Assembly (NCBI RefSeq): GCF_040436345.1
Contig: NC_133237.1
Coordinates: 27,172,361-27,236,360, forward strand
Source of the DNA: Pagrus major
Taxonomy: Eukaryota; Chordata; Actinopteri; Spariformes; Sparidae
Length of the DNA stretch: 64,000 nucleotides
Reading direction: 5' to 3'
Shown here: one piece after another, positions 11,346-40,837 of the stretch
Position numbering within the stretch: position 1 is the first letter of the stretch
Layout of the letters: every line of letters starts with the position of its first letter
Notes under the pieces: generated by a model
Told to the model about the DNA's origin: nothing
Seen by the model: the letters and a program-made list of their open reading frames with translations, nothing else
Databases searched by the model: none
Program-made: the position numbers and the translations under genes

Positions 11346-14300
11346 GCCAATCATGTGGCCATTGATCTTAGAGATTGTAATATTTTATTCTCCAGAACCA
11401 TCACAGCTCTGTAACATGAAACCTTTCAAACAGGTCCATCAACATCAAAACCAGAGAGATAAGCTTTCTCATTTCCATCAAACACTGTTCAAACACACTG
11501 TTGCATCAGCTGTCCGGGTCAGAGCATCGTGCACGATGAAGCTGGATGTGGACATGGACCTGCTGTCAACATGTCGACTGCACTGCTCCTTCTGAAGCTG
11601 TAACATCTGTGTCACTGTGTTGTGTGGTAACACTGCAGTGTCACATTCATGCTGTTTAATGAGCATCATGATTGAAACATGAAAGCAAAAAGTGTCGCGT
11701 CCATATTTTGTTGAGTGTATTTTTAGCCGAACACTCAAATAAAAAGCAGCTCGACAGCGAACAGTAGCTGAACGGGTTTCACCTGCAGGTGAGCTGGAAG
11801 AAAACCTCCCCGATCCAAACGGCTGAATCCAGAACAACAGCGCTGATGACTGAGCCGTCGCATCGCTGCACTGAAGAGCCAGCTTTGCCCCTCGGAGATG
11901 ATTTTAGCATCAGAGCTGACAACTTGATTTACAGTAAATATTAATGAGCAGATATTTGAACAACTGATAACTCAGCTTATGTTAAACAGTTAATTTGTAA
12001 ATGTCCCCTCAGGCTTTAAAAGATCAAATGATTTACAGGAAATTAATTACCTGTTAAACCGAGGTGTTCAACCTGTTTAATGAGCCATTGCTGTAAAATG
12101 TTAAACTGTTAACCACGTGGGTGTTTTGCAGATTTCCTGGAAAATATCAGCCTCTCAGCGTGGGCGTGCCGACAACACATACCTGTGTCAGTCAGCCTAC
12201 CTGTCGCACATCAAGGACGTCTGTCTGTTGGTCGCTCCATCGCTTTATCAGGGCTCACATCTCAACAAGTATTTGGTGATCACTATGATTCATGGTCCTC
12301 AGAGGATGAATCTTGACTCTTGTGACACTCTGACTTTTCCTTTATCGTCATCAAAAACAGACACGACAGTACCCGAGGTAAAAACAATAAAGACATTATC
12401 AAGCCCAACTAAGGTCACATAGAAAAGGTAAAGTCATATGCAACAATAAAACAACACAATAGCAGAAAAAGAGCAGAAAGAAGAATATTGTATGTTAGTT
12501 GTGCTTTTATTTCTTAATAAAAGACATTTTCTGTGTCTCTGGTAACACTGAGCTCCAGTCCTCTGCTGTTTGATGTCATCTTTGTTCTTAAACAATCATT
12601 TATTATTACTCATCTCGCTGGTTTGTTTGTCCAGATCTCGATCTGTTCTTTCTTCCATGAAGTCATTTTTTCCGGTGCTGTGGGATTTTCCCTGCATGAC
12701 TTTGCACTTCTACATTTTTACCTCAGACTGTTTGCAGTCTTTAACTGGCTCATCCAGTTTGCTCTAATGGTTCAATGCCGTGTGAGCTCCTGGAATAAAA
12801 ACACACATCCTTGACGACACTAATCCTTCTTAAACTCTCCTGTCAGCATAATGTCCTGTGCAGCTCAGTCACAGTTTGTTTATGTGCTTCCAAATAAATC
12901 ACAGTTGTGCTGCGTTTACCACAAATCAATAAAAATGTAGGAACTTGTGAAAAGTGTTGCCTACGTTGGCAGTTTTTCATATTTCACTGTCACTGAATCA
13001 AAACAGATTTATTGTGGATTTTTTCGTCAGGGATCAACAGAACTTTCATTTATTCTACAAAGTGATTGCAAATAATAACAAATATAAAACACAAAATTTG
13101 TGTTTGCAGAATATTTTCTCCTTCTCTTATAAACCTGAATCCTCAGTGGTGCAGCCAGTCTGCTTCAGAAGTCAGAGTTAAAGATCAGCTGCGTATGATT
13201 GTAGTATCAATACACTAAATATCAAACGTTTGGTGAGTCAGTAAACAACGAGGACAGAGGAACGAGGATGTGCCTCCTCACTTTTTTATTCCTTATGTAC
13301 CATTTAAAACAGGATGTTTCAAAGGTTTATCTGTTACTTTAGCTAATTATTTAACCGCTGTTTGCTTTCCAGTTTCCCCACACTCCCTCAGTTCAACTGA
13401 TGCTACAGTGGATTCAATATGTGGATATATATTATTTATCTTAAATGTGGTTAAAACCGTTTCAGTTTAATGCTGACGAAATGAGACCAGAGACAAGACT
13501 GGCTATTTCTGTAAGGCTATGATAGTCATTCTTAAAGCCTTTCACCGGCTCCTCTTCTGTACATTAAAACATTTTTGTTGGCAGATTGATGAAGATGAAT
13601 CGAGGAACGAAGCCGCTCTGTCGCCTGGAACAACGGCAGCAGATCAACTGGCTTATATGGTTTCATGTTGAGCTTATCTATCTTGATAACTTAAAAATAA
13701 AATAATAGGCCTCAGAAGTTAAACAATAAAATAAATACATTCAAATGTTAATAAATGAATAAATTAAATGGAAAGGTAAATAAAAAGGAGAACAAATCAA
13801 AACAACATTTACTCAATGTTATTCTTAATGGCATATTAATTTATGTATTCAGTCATTTATTTCTTTATTTGTTTTTGATTTTGGTGATTTCAGTCCTTCA
13901 TATCACCTCTAACTGCAAACAAGCTCAATGACTCTTTCATGAATCTTTGATCCAACCAGGTTTCTTTTTGAAAAAGTTTCCTCAAACCACGAAAAGTTAT
14001 TTTCAAATCTCTGAATTCATCAAAGTCTGAAGTTATCAGAGAAATTAATGATTTTGAAGAGAGAATTTTGACTTTCTTAACTTAAGAAAAGTGTCTGAAC
14101 TTCCTCCACCACTGAAAGGTTTAATCTGGTGACACTAACCAAACTCTCCTCAGTCACTGTCTTGTCTGTTACGACACAAACATCCAAGTTATTTGCTATT
14201 TTTGGAGACATCATTCTTGTTGAAACTGCGGTTTAGTTAACCACGACGTTTGGCCTCGGTGCTGTTGAAAGCTTTTCCTGGTTGGTGTTGTTTTTCAATC

Positions 14301-16075
14301 AATATCTGATGAAACTCGAGGAGTTCATGTGTTGGTGGGACGTCAGATGCTGTTTGACCATTTCACCGCTATTGTGTACGTCTCCTTCAGTACGTCATGA
14401 TGAGTCACACGGAAGAAACATTATCTTAAACTTTCATGTGAAGGGTTGAAAGTCAGGCTGTGGCGTCAGACTAAAAGTACTCAAAAGTCAAACTTGAGTC
14501 AAAGTATAAAATATTACAAAGTGAAAAACAGGATGCAAGGAGAGCTGCTCGGTGTGGAAAGTGACGTCTCTGGTGCTCTTCAGTTTACAGATCTTGTTCT
14601 TTCAGAATCATAGAAACAGTCTGAGGCACTCGAGAGGGTTATGAGTGATTATTGCCCTTTTCCACTGGTCAAAAGTCGCACTTAAACACACTAAGATCAG
14701 GCTTTTGTGTGCAATGGGAATGTGTAAACTCTGCATTTAAAACACTGACTGCTGACCTTTGATTCACTTCAGACATGTTTCATCTTTATTATTTTATGTT
14801 TCCTTTTTTCTTCTTTGACCTGCTTTTGTTTGTCCTGTTTGCTCGGTCTCGTGGTTCGATGTTCATGATTCCTTCTTCTGCACGTTTCCATATTAGTAAC
14901 TGAAAAAACGAATTACTCTATGAGCATAGTTCAGTACATAATAAAATAATACTGCCATGTCTGTTGTTATGTATTCATTTGACAATAACCGTGTCGTGTT
15001 TTTAGGTCAGAGAATTTAGGTCAGTTTCCTTTGTTTGGTTTCAGTTAATCAGGTCTGACTCACTGATTTAAAATGAATCACTGCGTTATCAGATAATTAT
15101 AATGTACATACAGAGGCAGACAGCAACACTTGTACTGTACTTCAATACATACTTGATGCTCTTATAGTGTACTCGAATATTTCCATTGTTTGTTACTTTA
15201 CACTTCTTAACTACTTTTTATTTACATCTTCAGTCAATGTGCCAGGTACGATTTTATCTTAAATCAAATGTTACGCTTCCCCAGAAAACAAAACCTGAAG
15301 GACAGATACACGGATCACAACAGGCTCAAACCAAACTGGTCCCTTGTTGTCTAAAAGGTGGCGGTGGGAATAAAACACACTCATTAACAACACAACTAAC
15401 ACACTAATTCTATCAAAATGATAGACGAACAAAAAAGCATTGGACCCAAAAAACAAAGGTGAAGTGGGTCCAATGTCCAATCAAACACTCAACCCAGATT
15501 TTCACCCAAACAGAAAGATGCAGAGAGCGAACTGATGGTGTCGACGCCCTGAAAACACACAACCAGCTGAGCAGGGGAACTGCAACTCCATTATATAAAA
15601 CATCACAGGTGAAGCCAACAGCTCCTGATTACCTGAGACCTGGATCCTGAGAAATCCTTGTTCACATCAGGACCTCGGGGAATCTCTGATCTGTCCATAA
15701 CACAAATAATAATAAGAAAACACAAGTTCAACAAATAAAACATGATTTAGATAAAGGTAGTTTGATTTTGCTTACATTTAATAATCAATAATAAACCTCC
15801 AATGTACTGTTTATAATAATATTTATTTTTGTGACGTTAAAGTCCGACAGCGAACAGATCAGGTTGATCAGTAAGAGTCATTTTGTTGAGTTGAAGCCAA
15901 AGTTATCAACATTTCTTGGTGATGTTTTGTCTCCTGTTCATGAGCCAACAGCAACATATCGCTCAGCAGCAAAGTAAACATACCAGGTTATAATCCAGAC
16001 AAGACATACAGAAGTATCTGCTGCCGTCAGACGGGGAAACATACACCTGTAAGGTGTAAAAAAGACGTCTGAGTG
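11346..16075. other. Gene-free intergenic DNA
   Basis: No credible exon chain is visible on either strand. The stretch is AT-rich with AT-biased patches (13680-13880). The part at 15250-15720 is somewhat more GC-rich and may be an old transposable element, but no boundaries can be seen. Open frames here lack domains, periodic codon bias and flanking splice sites. Confidence 0.5.
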
Positions 16076-16940
16076 AAAGACGTCTGACAGATTGTTGGAC
16101 AGATTGTTGGACAGATTGTGGGACAGATTGTGGGACAGATTGTTGGACAGATTGTTGGACAGATTGTTGGACAGATTGTGGGACAGATTGTGGGACAGAT
16201 TGTGGGACATAAGTGGCTGAGTGTTTTAAATTCAACAGGAAATCTGTGCAGAGACGCAGGAATGTTGTCAGGTGAGATCTGTCAACAATGTTCACAACGT
16301 CCGTGGGGTCAAAGGCGTTTAGGGACACAACCGTCCCTCCTCGTCCTTCACACTGGAAACACTTGATTCCTACTGAACATAAGCACTGACTGAACTGGTT
16401 TGAAGACTTGTGGAAGAAGTGTTTGTACTTCTTACTTAAGCAAAAGTACTGATGCAGAAATGTAACTACAAGTAAAAATGATTATGTGACCTTATTACAG
16501 ACATTACATACTGATGCACCAACTTTAGAGCAGCTTCATCTCAGTGCTTTTCCACCCGAAAATAAAAAAAAGGATCTGATCTGTTTCAGACTTTTCTCTA
16601 ATCTTTGAGTTTTTGTTCTTCATGTGAGAAGTTTGTCTCTTCGGTGGAACCGACAACAACTCATTAACATCTACACTTGTATGTTTTTATAAACCACAGA
16701 GGCAGAATCTGTAATGATATGTTGTATTTTAACTGTTTTATCATGTAAAATCAAGTGTCAAAGAAAATGTAAAAGGTGCATTTTCCACTGAAATGTAGTT
16801 AAAGTCGAGTAGAACATAAGAAAGGGAAACACTCAAGAAAAGGACAAATATCTCCAAGAACAGCGCTTGAGTGGATCTCATCTCAGAGACTGACCTATTT
16901 GCCGTTAGCGGTTGAATAGGTGGTTTGCGGTGAAGCACGT
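16076..16940. repeat. Start of the duplicated protease block (copy A flank)
   Basis: Sequence from gaaagacgtctgacagat onward matches 25325 onward: both share agacgtctgacagat, attcaacagga, ggaatgt-gtca and caacgtccg. It is the upstream end of a tandem duplication unit that also contains the protease gene. The upstream end of the match lies near 16070 and 25325. Confidence 0.65.
16087..16207. repeat. 12-bp minisatellite
   Basis: Ten copies of acagattgttgg / acagattgtggg. The paralogous site upstream of the second protease gene (about 25340) has a single unit, so the array arose in this copy after the duplication. Its unit length keeps frames open on both strands; these frames are not genes. 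Confidence 0.95.
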
Positions 16941-17006
16941 TGTTTTTTTAACAGGAAGCATTGTTTGTGAGACAGGAATGCTCGAGAGAGAGGGAGGAGG
17001 AGGAAG

Positions 17007-17015
17007 GTTATAAAC
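17007..17015 (+). promoter_or_regulatory. TATA-like box of protease gene A
   Basis: The motif gttataaac lies about 41 bases before the start codon at 17050. The identical motif sits at the same distance before gene B. With usual TATA-to-start spacing the 5' UTR would be only about 10-15 bases, unless transcription starts elsewhere. Confidence 0.55.
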
Positions 17016-17049
17016 GCTGCTGCGCGTCTGAGGTTATGGATTTACAGTC

Positions 17050-24487
<7,438 letters not shown>

Positions 24488-24583
24488 GAACTTTACATGA
24501 TGTCACAGGCACAAATGAATGTAAACCAGCTCGAAGCTGCATTAATGATCTGCGACTTGATTCTTCTCTGTCACAACAATAAA
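24488..24583 (+). terminator. 3' UTR and poly(A) signal of protease gene A
   Basis: An aataaa hexamer at 24578-24583 lies about 90 bases after the stop codon, and the same arrangement exists in gene B. A second aataaa at 24808-24813 could serve a longer 3' UTR. Confidence 0.6.
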
Positions 24584-24839
24584 ACGTGATTCGTCTTAAT
24601 TATCTGATCAGTCTCAGGAAATTCAGGACACTAAGTGCTTCCAGTCTAAAATGAAGAATATTTAAGTTGCACTGAAGAAATGTATGAATGTTGTTGAACC
24701 TGATGATGTATGTTTATTTAATCAACACTATGTAAATGAGAAATATTTGTCATAGATATATATTTTCATATACTGACGATTATTTTGTCTTTATGGGTCT
24801 TATTTCCAATAAAAACTGTAGTTACAACTTTGCAAAGGC

Positions 24840-25324
24840 TCTTTTTTGATTCGCTTTGATCTACAGACACAATCAGCTCAAGTCATTTACTCAGTGACAT
24901 CATTAACTAACCTGTGATGAGGTGTTGGACACAGGCGGACACGTATTGACTGGCCAGGTCTCACGATTTAATGTTTTCATCCTCTCTGTGGACGACCTGA
25001 AGCCACAGATCTCTTCTCTTACTGTCCTTCGTTCTTTGGGGAAGTCAATAAAATCATAACCTCTGGGATTTTTTATTGTTTGATGTGAAAAATGCAACAC
25101 AGCAGCTTTTAGTCACGTGGCCGCTCGCTGTTTTCAACATGGCGCGACGTGTGTGATGGTCACGACTTCCACTTCACAGTTCTCCATCACTGTGTCAGTC
25201 TGACATGTCTCACATGTTGTTGATTGTCAAAGTTTAATTAATTATTTTAATGAATGAACTAATTAAATGCTACCTTAATGGAGGAAAATCAGGCTCAAAC
25301 CGAACAGCCAATTATTAACAACAA
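24840..25324. other. Spacer between the two duplicated protease units
   Basis: No gene is seen. This stretch separates the 3' flank of gene A from the point (about 25325) where sequence matching the upstream flank of gene A resumes. Confidence 0.5.
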
Positions 25325-25830
25325 AGACTGAGTTAAAGACGTCTGACAGATCTGGGGCAGCAGACGCTGAGTGTCAGATTCAACAGGACGTCGTAGGAAT
25401 GTCGTCACGTCAGATCTGTTAATGACGGTTAAAGTCTGACAACGTTGTCCCAAACGTCCGAGGGCAGAGAGACTCGTGAGACCCCTGACACATCTTCTGT
25501 CAGCCCATCTCTGCCCGTTAAAGGAACAATGATGAAAAGAAAACAAATAGTTTCATTATAAGGCATCTTCATGAGATTAAAACTCATAATCATGAGTCAT
25601 AATACAGGTTGCATTTATGATCTTCATCGTGTTTTTTCATGTAAAATCTTTGAAAAACAAAGATACCACAAGTGTCAAATAAATGTAAAATGTACATCTT
25701 GTGAAATGTGGTTAAAGTAGAGAAGAGCTATAAGAAAACATGAGAAATAAACACTCAGGTAAAGTACAAATACCTCCCAATTGTTCTTAAGAACAGTAAT
25801 TAAGAGCTCAGAGACTGACAGGTCGATGTG
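25325..25830. repeat. Start of the duplicated protease block (copy B flank)
   Basis: Homologous to 16076-16940 but with only one unit of the 12-bp minisatellite. Non-coding. Confidence 0.65.
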
Positions 25831-25950
25831 AGGTGAAACAGGTGATTAGCAGTGAGGTGTGGGGCGTGTCACTGGACAGGTAAGGCTGTGTGTAAGAGAG
25901 GTAGAGAGGTGTGTTTGTGTTGGAGAGGAGGGAGGGAGGTGAGAGGACGG

Positions 25951-25958
25951 TTATAAAC
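25951..25958 (+). promoter_or_regulatory. TATA-like box of protease gene B
   Basis: The motif ttataaac is placed about 41 bases before the start codon at 25993, as in gene A. The surrounding GA-rich stretch and the gttatggatttacag segment just before the ATG are also conserved between the paralogues. Confidence 0.55.
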
Positions 25959-25992
25959 AGCGCTGCACGTCTGAAGTTATGGATTTACAGAC

Positions 25993-36531
<10,539 letters not shown>

Positions 36532-36749
36532 GAACTTTACATGATGTCACAGGCACAAATGAATGTAAACCAGCTCAAATGTGGCTCGAAGCTGCATTAA
36601 CTGATCTGCGACTTGATTCTTCTTCTGTTGGAAACCGACAGGCACAGAGGAGGGTTTTCTGAAACACTACGGGGTCGTACAGTAACACTTCTGTTCACCT
36701 GTAGTGTCTCAACCTCCAGCCTACTTCTCTACTCTGTCACAACAATAAA
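36532..36749 (+). terminator. 3' UTR and poly(A) signal of protease gene B
   Basis: The hexamer aataaa at 36744-36749 is in the same context as the gene A signal (tcacaacaataaaacgtgatt). The 3' UTR is about 120 bases longer than in gene A because of an insertion near 36620-36720. Confidence 0.6.
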
Positions 36750-36960
36750 ACGTGATTCATCTTAATTATCTGATCAGTCTCAGGAAATTCAGGACACTAA
36801 GTGCTTCCAGTCTAAAATGAAGGGTGTAAAATGAAGAATATTTAAGCTGTGCTGAACAAGTGTATAAATGTTGTTCGTGGTTTTTGAACTGATGATATCT
36901 GTTTTTATTACGATTTATTGAATCAATACTATGTTAATGTGAGAAATCTTTGTCATATAT

Positions 36961-37148
36961 GTTGATGTAGGTTGTCAGTCATCCAGGTCATGGTAATTCT
37001 AAGTGCTGTATCGTAGAAATCTGGACGTGTTTCACTTTCTTGAAGACGTTTCACCTCTGATTCACGAGGCTTCTTCAGTTCTAACTAACTGAAGGGGAGT
37101 TACAGGCTTTTAAAGTCTGTCGGAGTTAAAAGCCTAAAAGAGGTGAAA
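36961..37148. mobile_element. 188-bp insertion with 13-bp target-site duplication
   Basis: The sequence ctttgtcatatat occurs at 36948-36960 and again at 37149-37161, directly flanking this block. The paralogous site after gene A (about 24745-24770) is uninterrupted, so it is a clean empty site. The insert contains gaagacgtttcacctctga and gaggcttcttcagttctaac, words common in fish dispersed repeats. A duplication of this length fits a retroposed, SINE-like insertion. Confidence 0.8.
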
Positions 37149-37161
37149 CTTTGTCATATAT

Positions 37162-39896
37162 ATATTTTTTATCTACTGACGATTATTTCATCCTTTTTCA
37201 GAGCAGGACTGGATTGAAGAACACTTAAAGAAGACATGTTATGCTCATTTTCAGGTTTGGGTTACTACGAGAACAGGTTTACATGCTACATGTCCAGCAC
37301 TACAGCTCTGTATCCCCCCGTGTCTGAGACGCTCCTGTCTCTTTAAGAACCCCCCCTCCGAATACCCAGTCTCCTCTGATTGGTCAGCTTACACATGCCT
37401 GACCCTCAGAACAGAGCAACTGTGCTAAATTAATTTTTACGTGCCAAAGTAGCCACTAGGCATAAATCATGCAAATGTGTGACATGGTGATTTGGTGTGA
37501 TGTCACAAAGTCACAGAGTTAAAGGCGTAACTACTGTTGAGGCGTTCAGAAGCAGTGATTTCTGTGGGAGAGAGGAGCTTCTGTTTTACACGCACAATAA
37601 CAAATATAACACACTGGAGGAAGAGCATAATAGGTCTCCTTTAAAGAAGCATGTTATAGAGGTCTGAGGAGCACAGTGCCACGATCAGCCTGTCCATCAT
37701 CTACCTCACATTATCAGACAGCTACTGTACCTTAACGTTTATCTGAAGCGACACAGCACTTAATGTGATCAGTGTTTGCTCTGCAAATACTTTATTTAGA
37801 CTTTTACTAGTTTTTACACATATGCAGTGGTACTCCCAACTTTTTGAGTGTTTTCCTTTAAGCTGCACTTTACATTGATAGATATTTGGTTTGAAGGATA
37901 AATGTCAGCTGTAAGTCTCGCCATGCTTTGCTAAAGAATAAAACAGTCAGGAAAAAGTGAAAATACTGAATAATTTCCCTCTTTGTCTTTTTGTCATGAA
38001 GTAAAAATCCTGTTTTCTTGATTCAGTCACATTTTCCATGGTGCTGTGAGCGTGCATTCAGTGTGTTGTTTTAGTTTATATCTACAAAATTAAAGACGTG
38101 CACAGAAAATGTATGAGTGTGTTGTTTCCCCGAGTACATACAGCACCTATATACACCGCTGCCGTTCTTTTAAATTAGTGCATGGTAATTTCAGAGGTTG
38201 TAGTTTGTGGTACTGTTGAACTGTACAGAGGCGTCCCTGCAGCCTATCCTCACTGATGAGGTGGACAAAATAACAGAAACACCTGTCAGTATAACACAAA
38301 GCTGACAGCTGTTTCTGTGAGGTGCTTGGAGCTAAATGCTAACGAACATCAGCAAGCTTATATACTCACACTAATACAGCTAAAATGCTGTTTCCACATG
38401 TGGGAATTTTAATCCATTGTCTTTTCACAATATTCAACTGACGGGAATTTTTGATTTTCACGTGAGACGGCAAATTTCACAGGTCTAATGTAAAGATGAT
38501 TAAATTATCTTCTATGTTTACCATCGGAACCATCTTAGATTAGTTTCTAAGCAATGCTAACATTTGCTGATTAGCAGTTAAAGGACATACTCATTGGTCA
38601 TAAGCCAAAGCTTTATTGGACACATTAAAATGTTGACCTGATGAGATGAAAAGTTATATAATCCAGCCTCAGGGGGTCTTTAAGTTAACGTTATCGCAGC
38701 AGGGGACATGAGTCGACCACGAGTATGACAAGAAGACATAAAATGGAATCAATCATGGTAATCCCAATCTACAGAGAGTCTCTGTGTGACTGATGAATTC
38801 AAACTGTTGGAACAATTTTTAAAACATTTTAGAATTTAATAAAAATGTCGAAAAACAGAATGTATAAAACAAGAACGCAAAGTTACTTAAACCAAGTATC
38901 TTTAACCAACAACGTAGTTTACACCGAATGTAGATTAATCCGCTGCTAAAAGTAGTCCCAAACAAATGCACTTCCTCCTGTCAGACACTGACCAGTGTTT
39001 AAGGCAATCACTGAACCTTTTATATATAAATAAAAAATATCTTACAACACATTATTGATTTGTGAGATGTATTATCAATGACAACAATATTGATTAACTC
39101 CAGCTTTAACTTAATGAAACGTCCTTAAATTTTACAATAGAAAAGGCAACATATAAAATAAAGAACACTTTACAGTCACTGTCATCAAAAATAAAAGATA
39201 TACGAGATATGATCTCATATTCAAAACTGAGTAATAAACAACAGGTTGGTGTTGGTCGCCCTCATGAACCTATAATTGTCCTGTTTTAGTGTTGTATGAG
39301 ACCAACTGTGGGGTTAAAGGTCAATGAGCAGAACTGTTTGATGCTCACACTGAATGTTCATATCATTTTTGTAATCAGTGTAATAAAGTATCTTCATTAG
39401 AAGGTACTTATTTGCCAGATGAACAAAATAAGAGACATTTCCTGTCTGGTTATTTTATCCATTAACTGTTGATGTTTTAGCAAGGAACGTCTAAAACATG
39501 CAGGACAGAGGATTGAACAACACTGTCTTAACTAATTTTCAAAAAATGTTTTATCTCACAATATATTGATATTGTGATACAAACTTTCATACAGTGGGGG
39601 GTTTCTCTTTGTCACACACTCCTACTGAACACTTTGAGTCATTTGGTTTCAAACAGTCAAATTTAAAGACAGTGAACAACGGCAGCAGTTCTGTGACTTG
39701 TTGACCTGAAAATGACAGGGGAGGACGCCACCTGGTGGCAGTCTTCTTCTTCAGCCTTCTTTAAAGGTAAGAGGGCGAAAGAAAAAATCACAGAGGAATA
39801 GTCATGAGGCCGTGCTTTAAGGTGCAGACCATCAGGGACATGTGCTGTTACTCTATGTCTCCATTGTAAACACTCTAATAAAGGCATACATGTGCT
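37162..39896. other. Gene-free intergenic DNA
   Basis: No exon chain is recognised. The first part (to about 37200) still matches the gene A flank. The rest is AT-rich unique-looking DNA. The 3' UTR of the cysteine-rich gene should occupy the right end, but no certain minus-strand poly(A) signal could be assigned. Confidence 0.5.
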
Positions 39897-40796
39897 CTAC
39901 TTGATCCTGATCTCGAAGCAGAGACAGTTACAGGAGTCACACTCCGGAGGCTGACAGGTGCAGGCACAGTCCCAGTTGGCACACTGTGAGGAAACATAGC
40001 ACACAACTCACTGAAGAGAAACACATTGTAATGATCAATGATTCAAATATATGATATGATGTGTGGTTAATGTGCTAAATGTATATTTGGACGACACTTA
40101 CATTAGAAGGAGGGCACGATGATTCCCTCCAACAGGAGTGGACGGTTGGCAGACTGCAGTTACACATTTCTGCCAGTCTGAAGCACTGCTCACATACAGA
40201 GATGTTTGGACAGCAGGCACCACAGTCTGAAGAACAGCGGTCCTTTGGGAGACAGAAAACAAACATCAGCATCACTTCTGCACTATTTTACTTCTCTGTG
40301 GTGACAAACAGAGGTACAGTGGAGCATTTAGCCACTAAGACACCAGTTTGTATTTTAAAAGCCAAGTTAAAACAATAAAATGATTAAAGCATAGTTAAGA
40401 TATTACCAGCTGCTGCAAACTGGATGAATAAGATCTAAAAAGAGGACATCAAACACCTAATTCACTCTATATATGTAAACATGGTGAGAGGTAAGTTCCT
40501 AAAATCGTACATTTTGCAGACTTTAATAAGGAGAAAGGCCTCTCAGTTTTGTAATTAACAGTGACCGGACCAGCAGCACCAACCTTGAGGCAAGATCTGA
40601 TCCACAGCCCAATCCCCAGGACAATCATGTAAAGACTCAGAGTGATCATCAGCACTGCTGGGAGAGGGATGGCAAGCCCCCAAACAGGCAACACCTGAGG
40701 AACAAGAACAAGGAAATATAATAACGCATCCAACAGAGTCGAGCTGACATATTTCATGAACGGTATCCAGATAAAAGTATTCTTGCTTACTTGCAT
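39897..40796 (-). CDS. Small single-pass membrane protein with 18-cysteine tail
   Basis: I do not recognise this protein. Coding exons on the minus strand: 40791-40796 (ATG CAA only), 40584-40694, 40102-40242 and 39897-39983, all phase 0, 114 aa. The start is supported by an in-frame stop upstream in the same exon, whose acceptor is near 40838. The second exon encodes a hydrophobic segment (PLPAVLMITLSLYMIVLGIG) followed by WIRSCLK; positive residues after the segment suggest the C-terminus faces the cytosol. The last two exons encode 75 residues with 18 cysteines, in clusters such as CGACC, CEQC, CNC, CACTC and CNCLC. It may bind zinc or be palmitoylated, but no known fold is matched. Intact frame and clean splice sites argue for a real gene. 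Confidence 0.7.
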
Positions 40797-40837
40797 TGTC
40801 CGTTTCTGAGAGGACACCTTTAACTGTCACATCATAT

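Noticed and set aside
12117-12814. Forward open frames of 101 and 93 residues
   Set aside because: No recognisable motif, overlapping alternative frames of similar length and no conserved splice signals.
15250-15720. Possible solo LTR, with a tatataaaa-like element and somewhat higher GC
   Set aside because: No TG...CA ends, target-site duplication or second copy could be seen.
15938-16366. Periodic open frames on both strands around 16100
   Set aside because: Artefacts of the 12-bp minisatellite.
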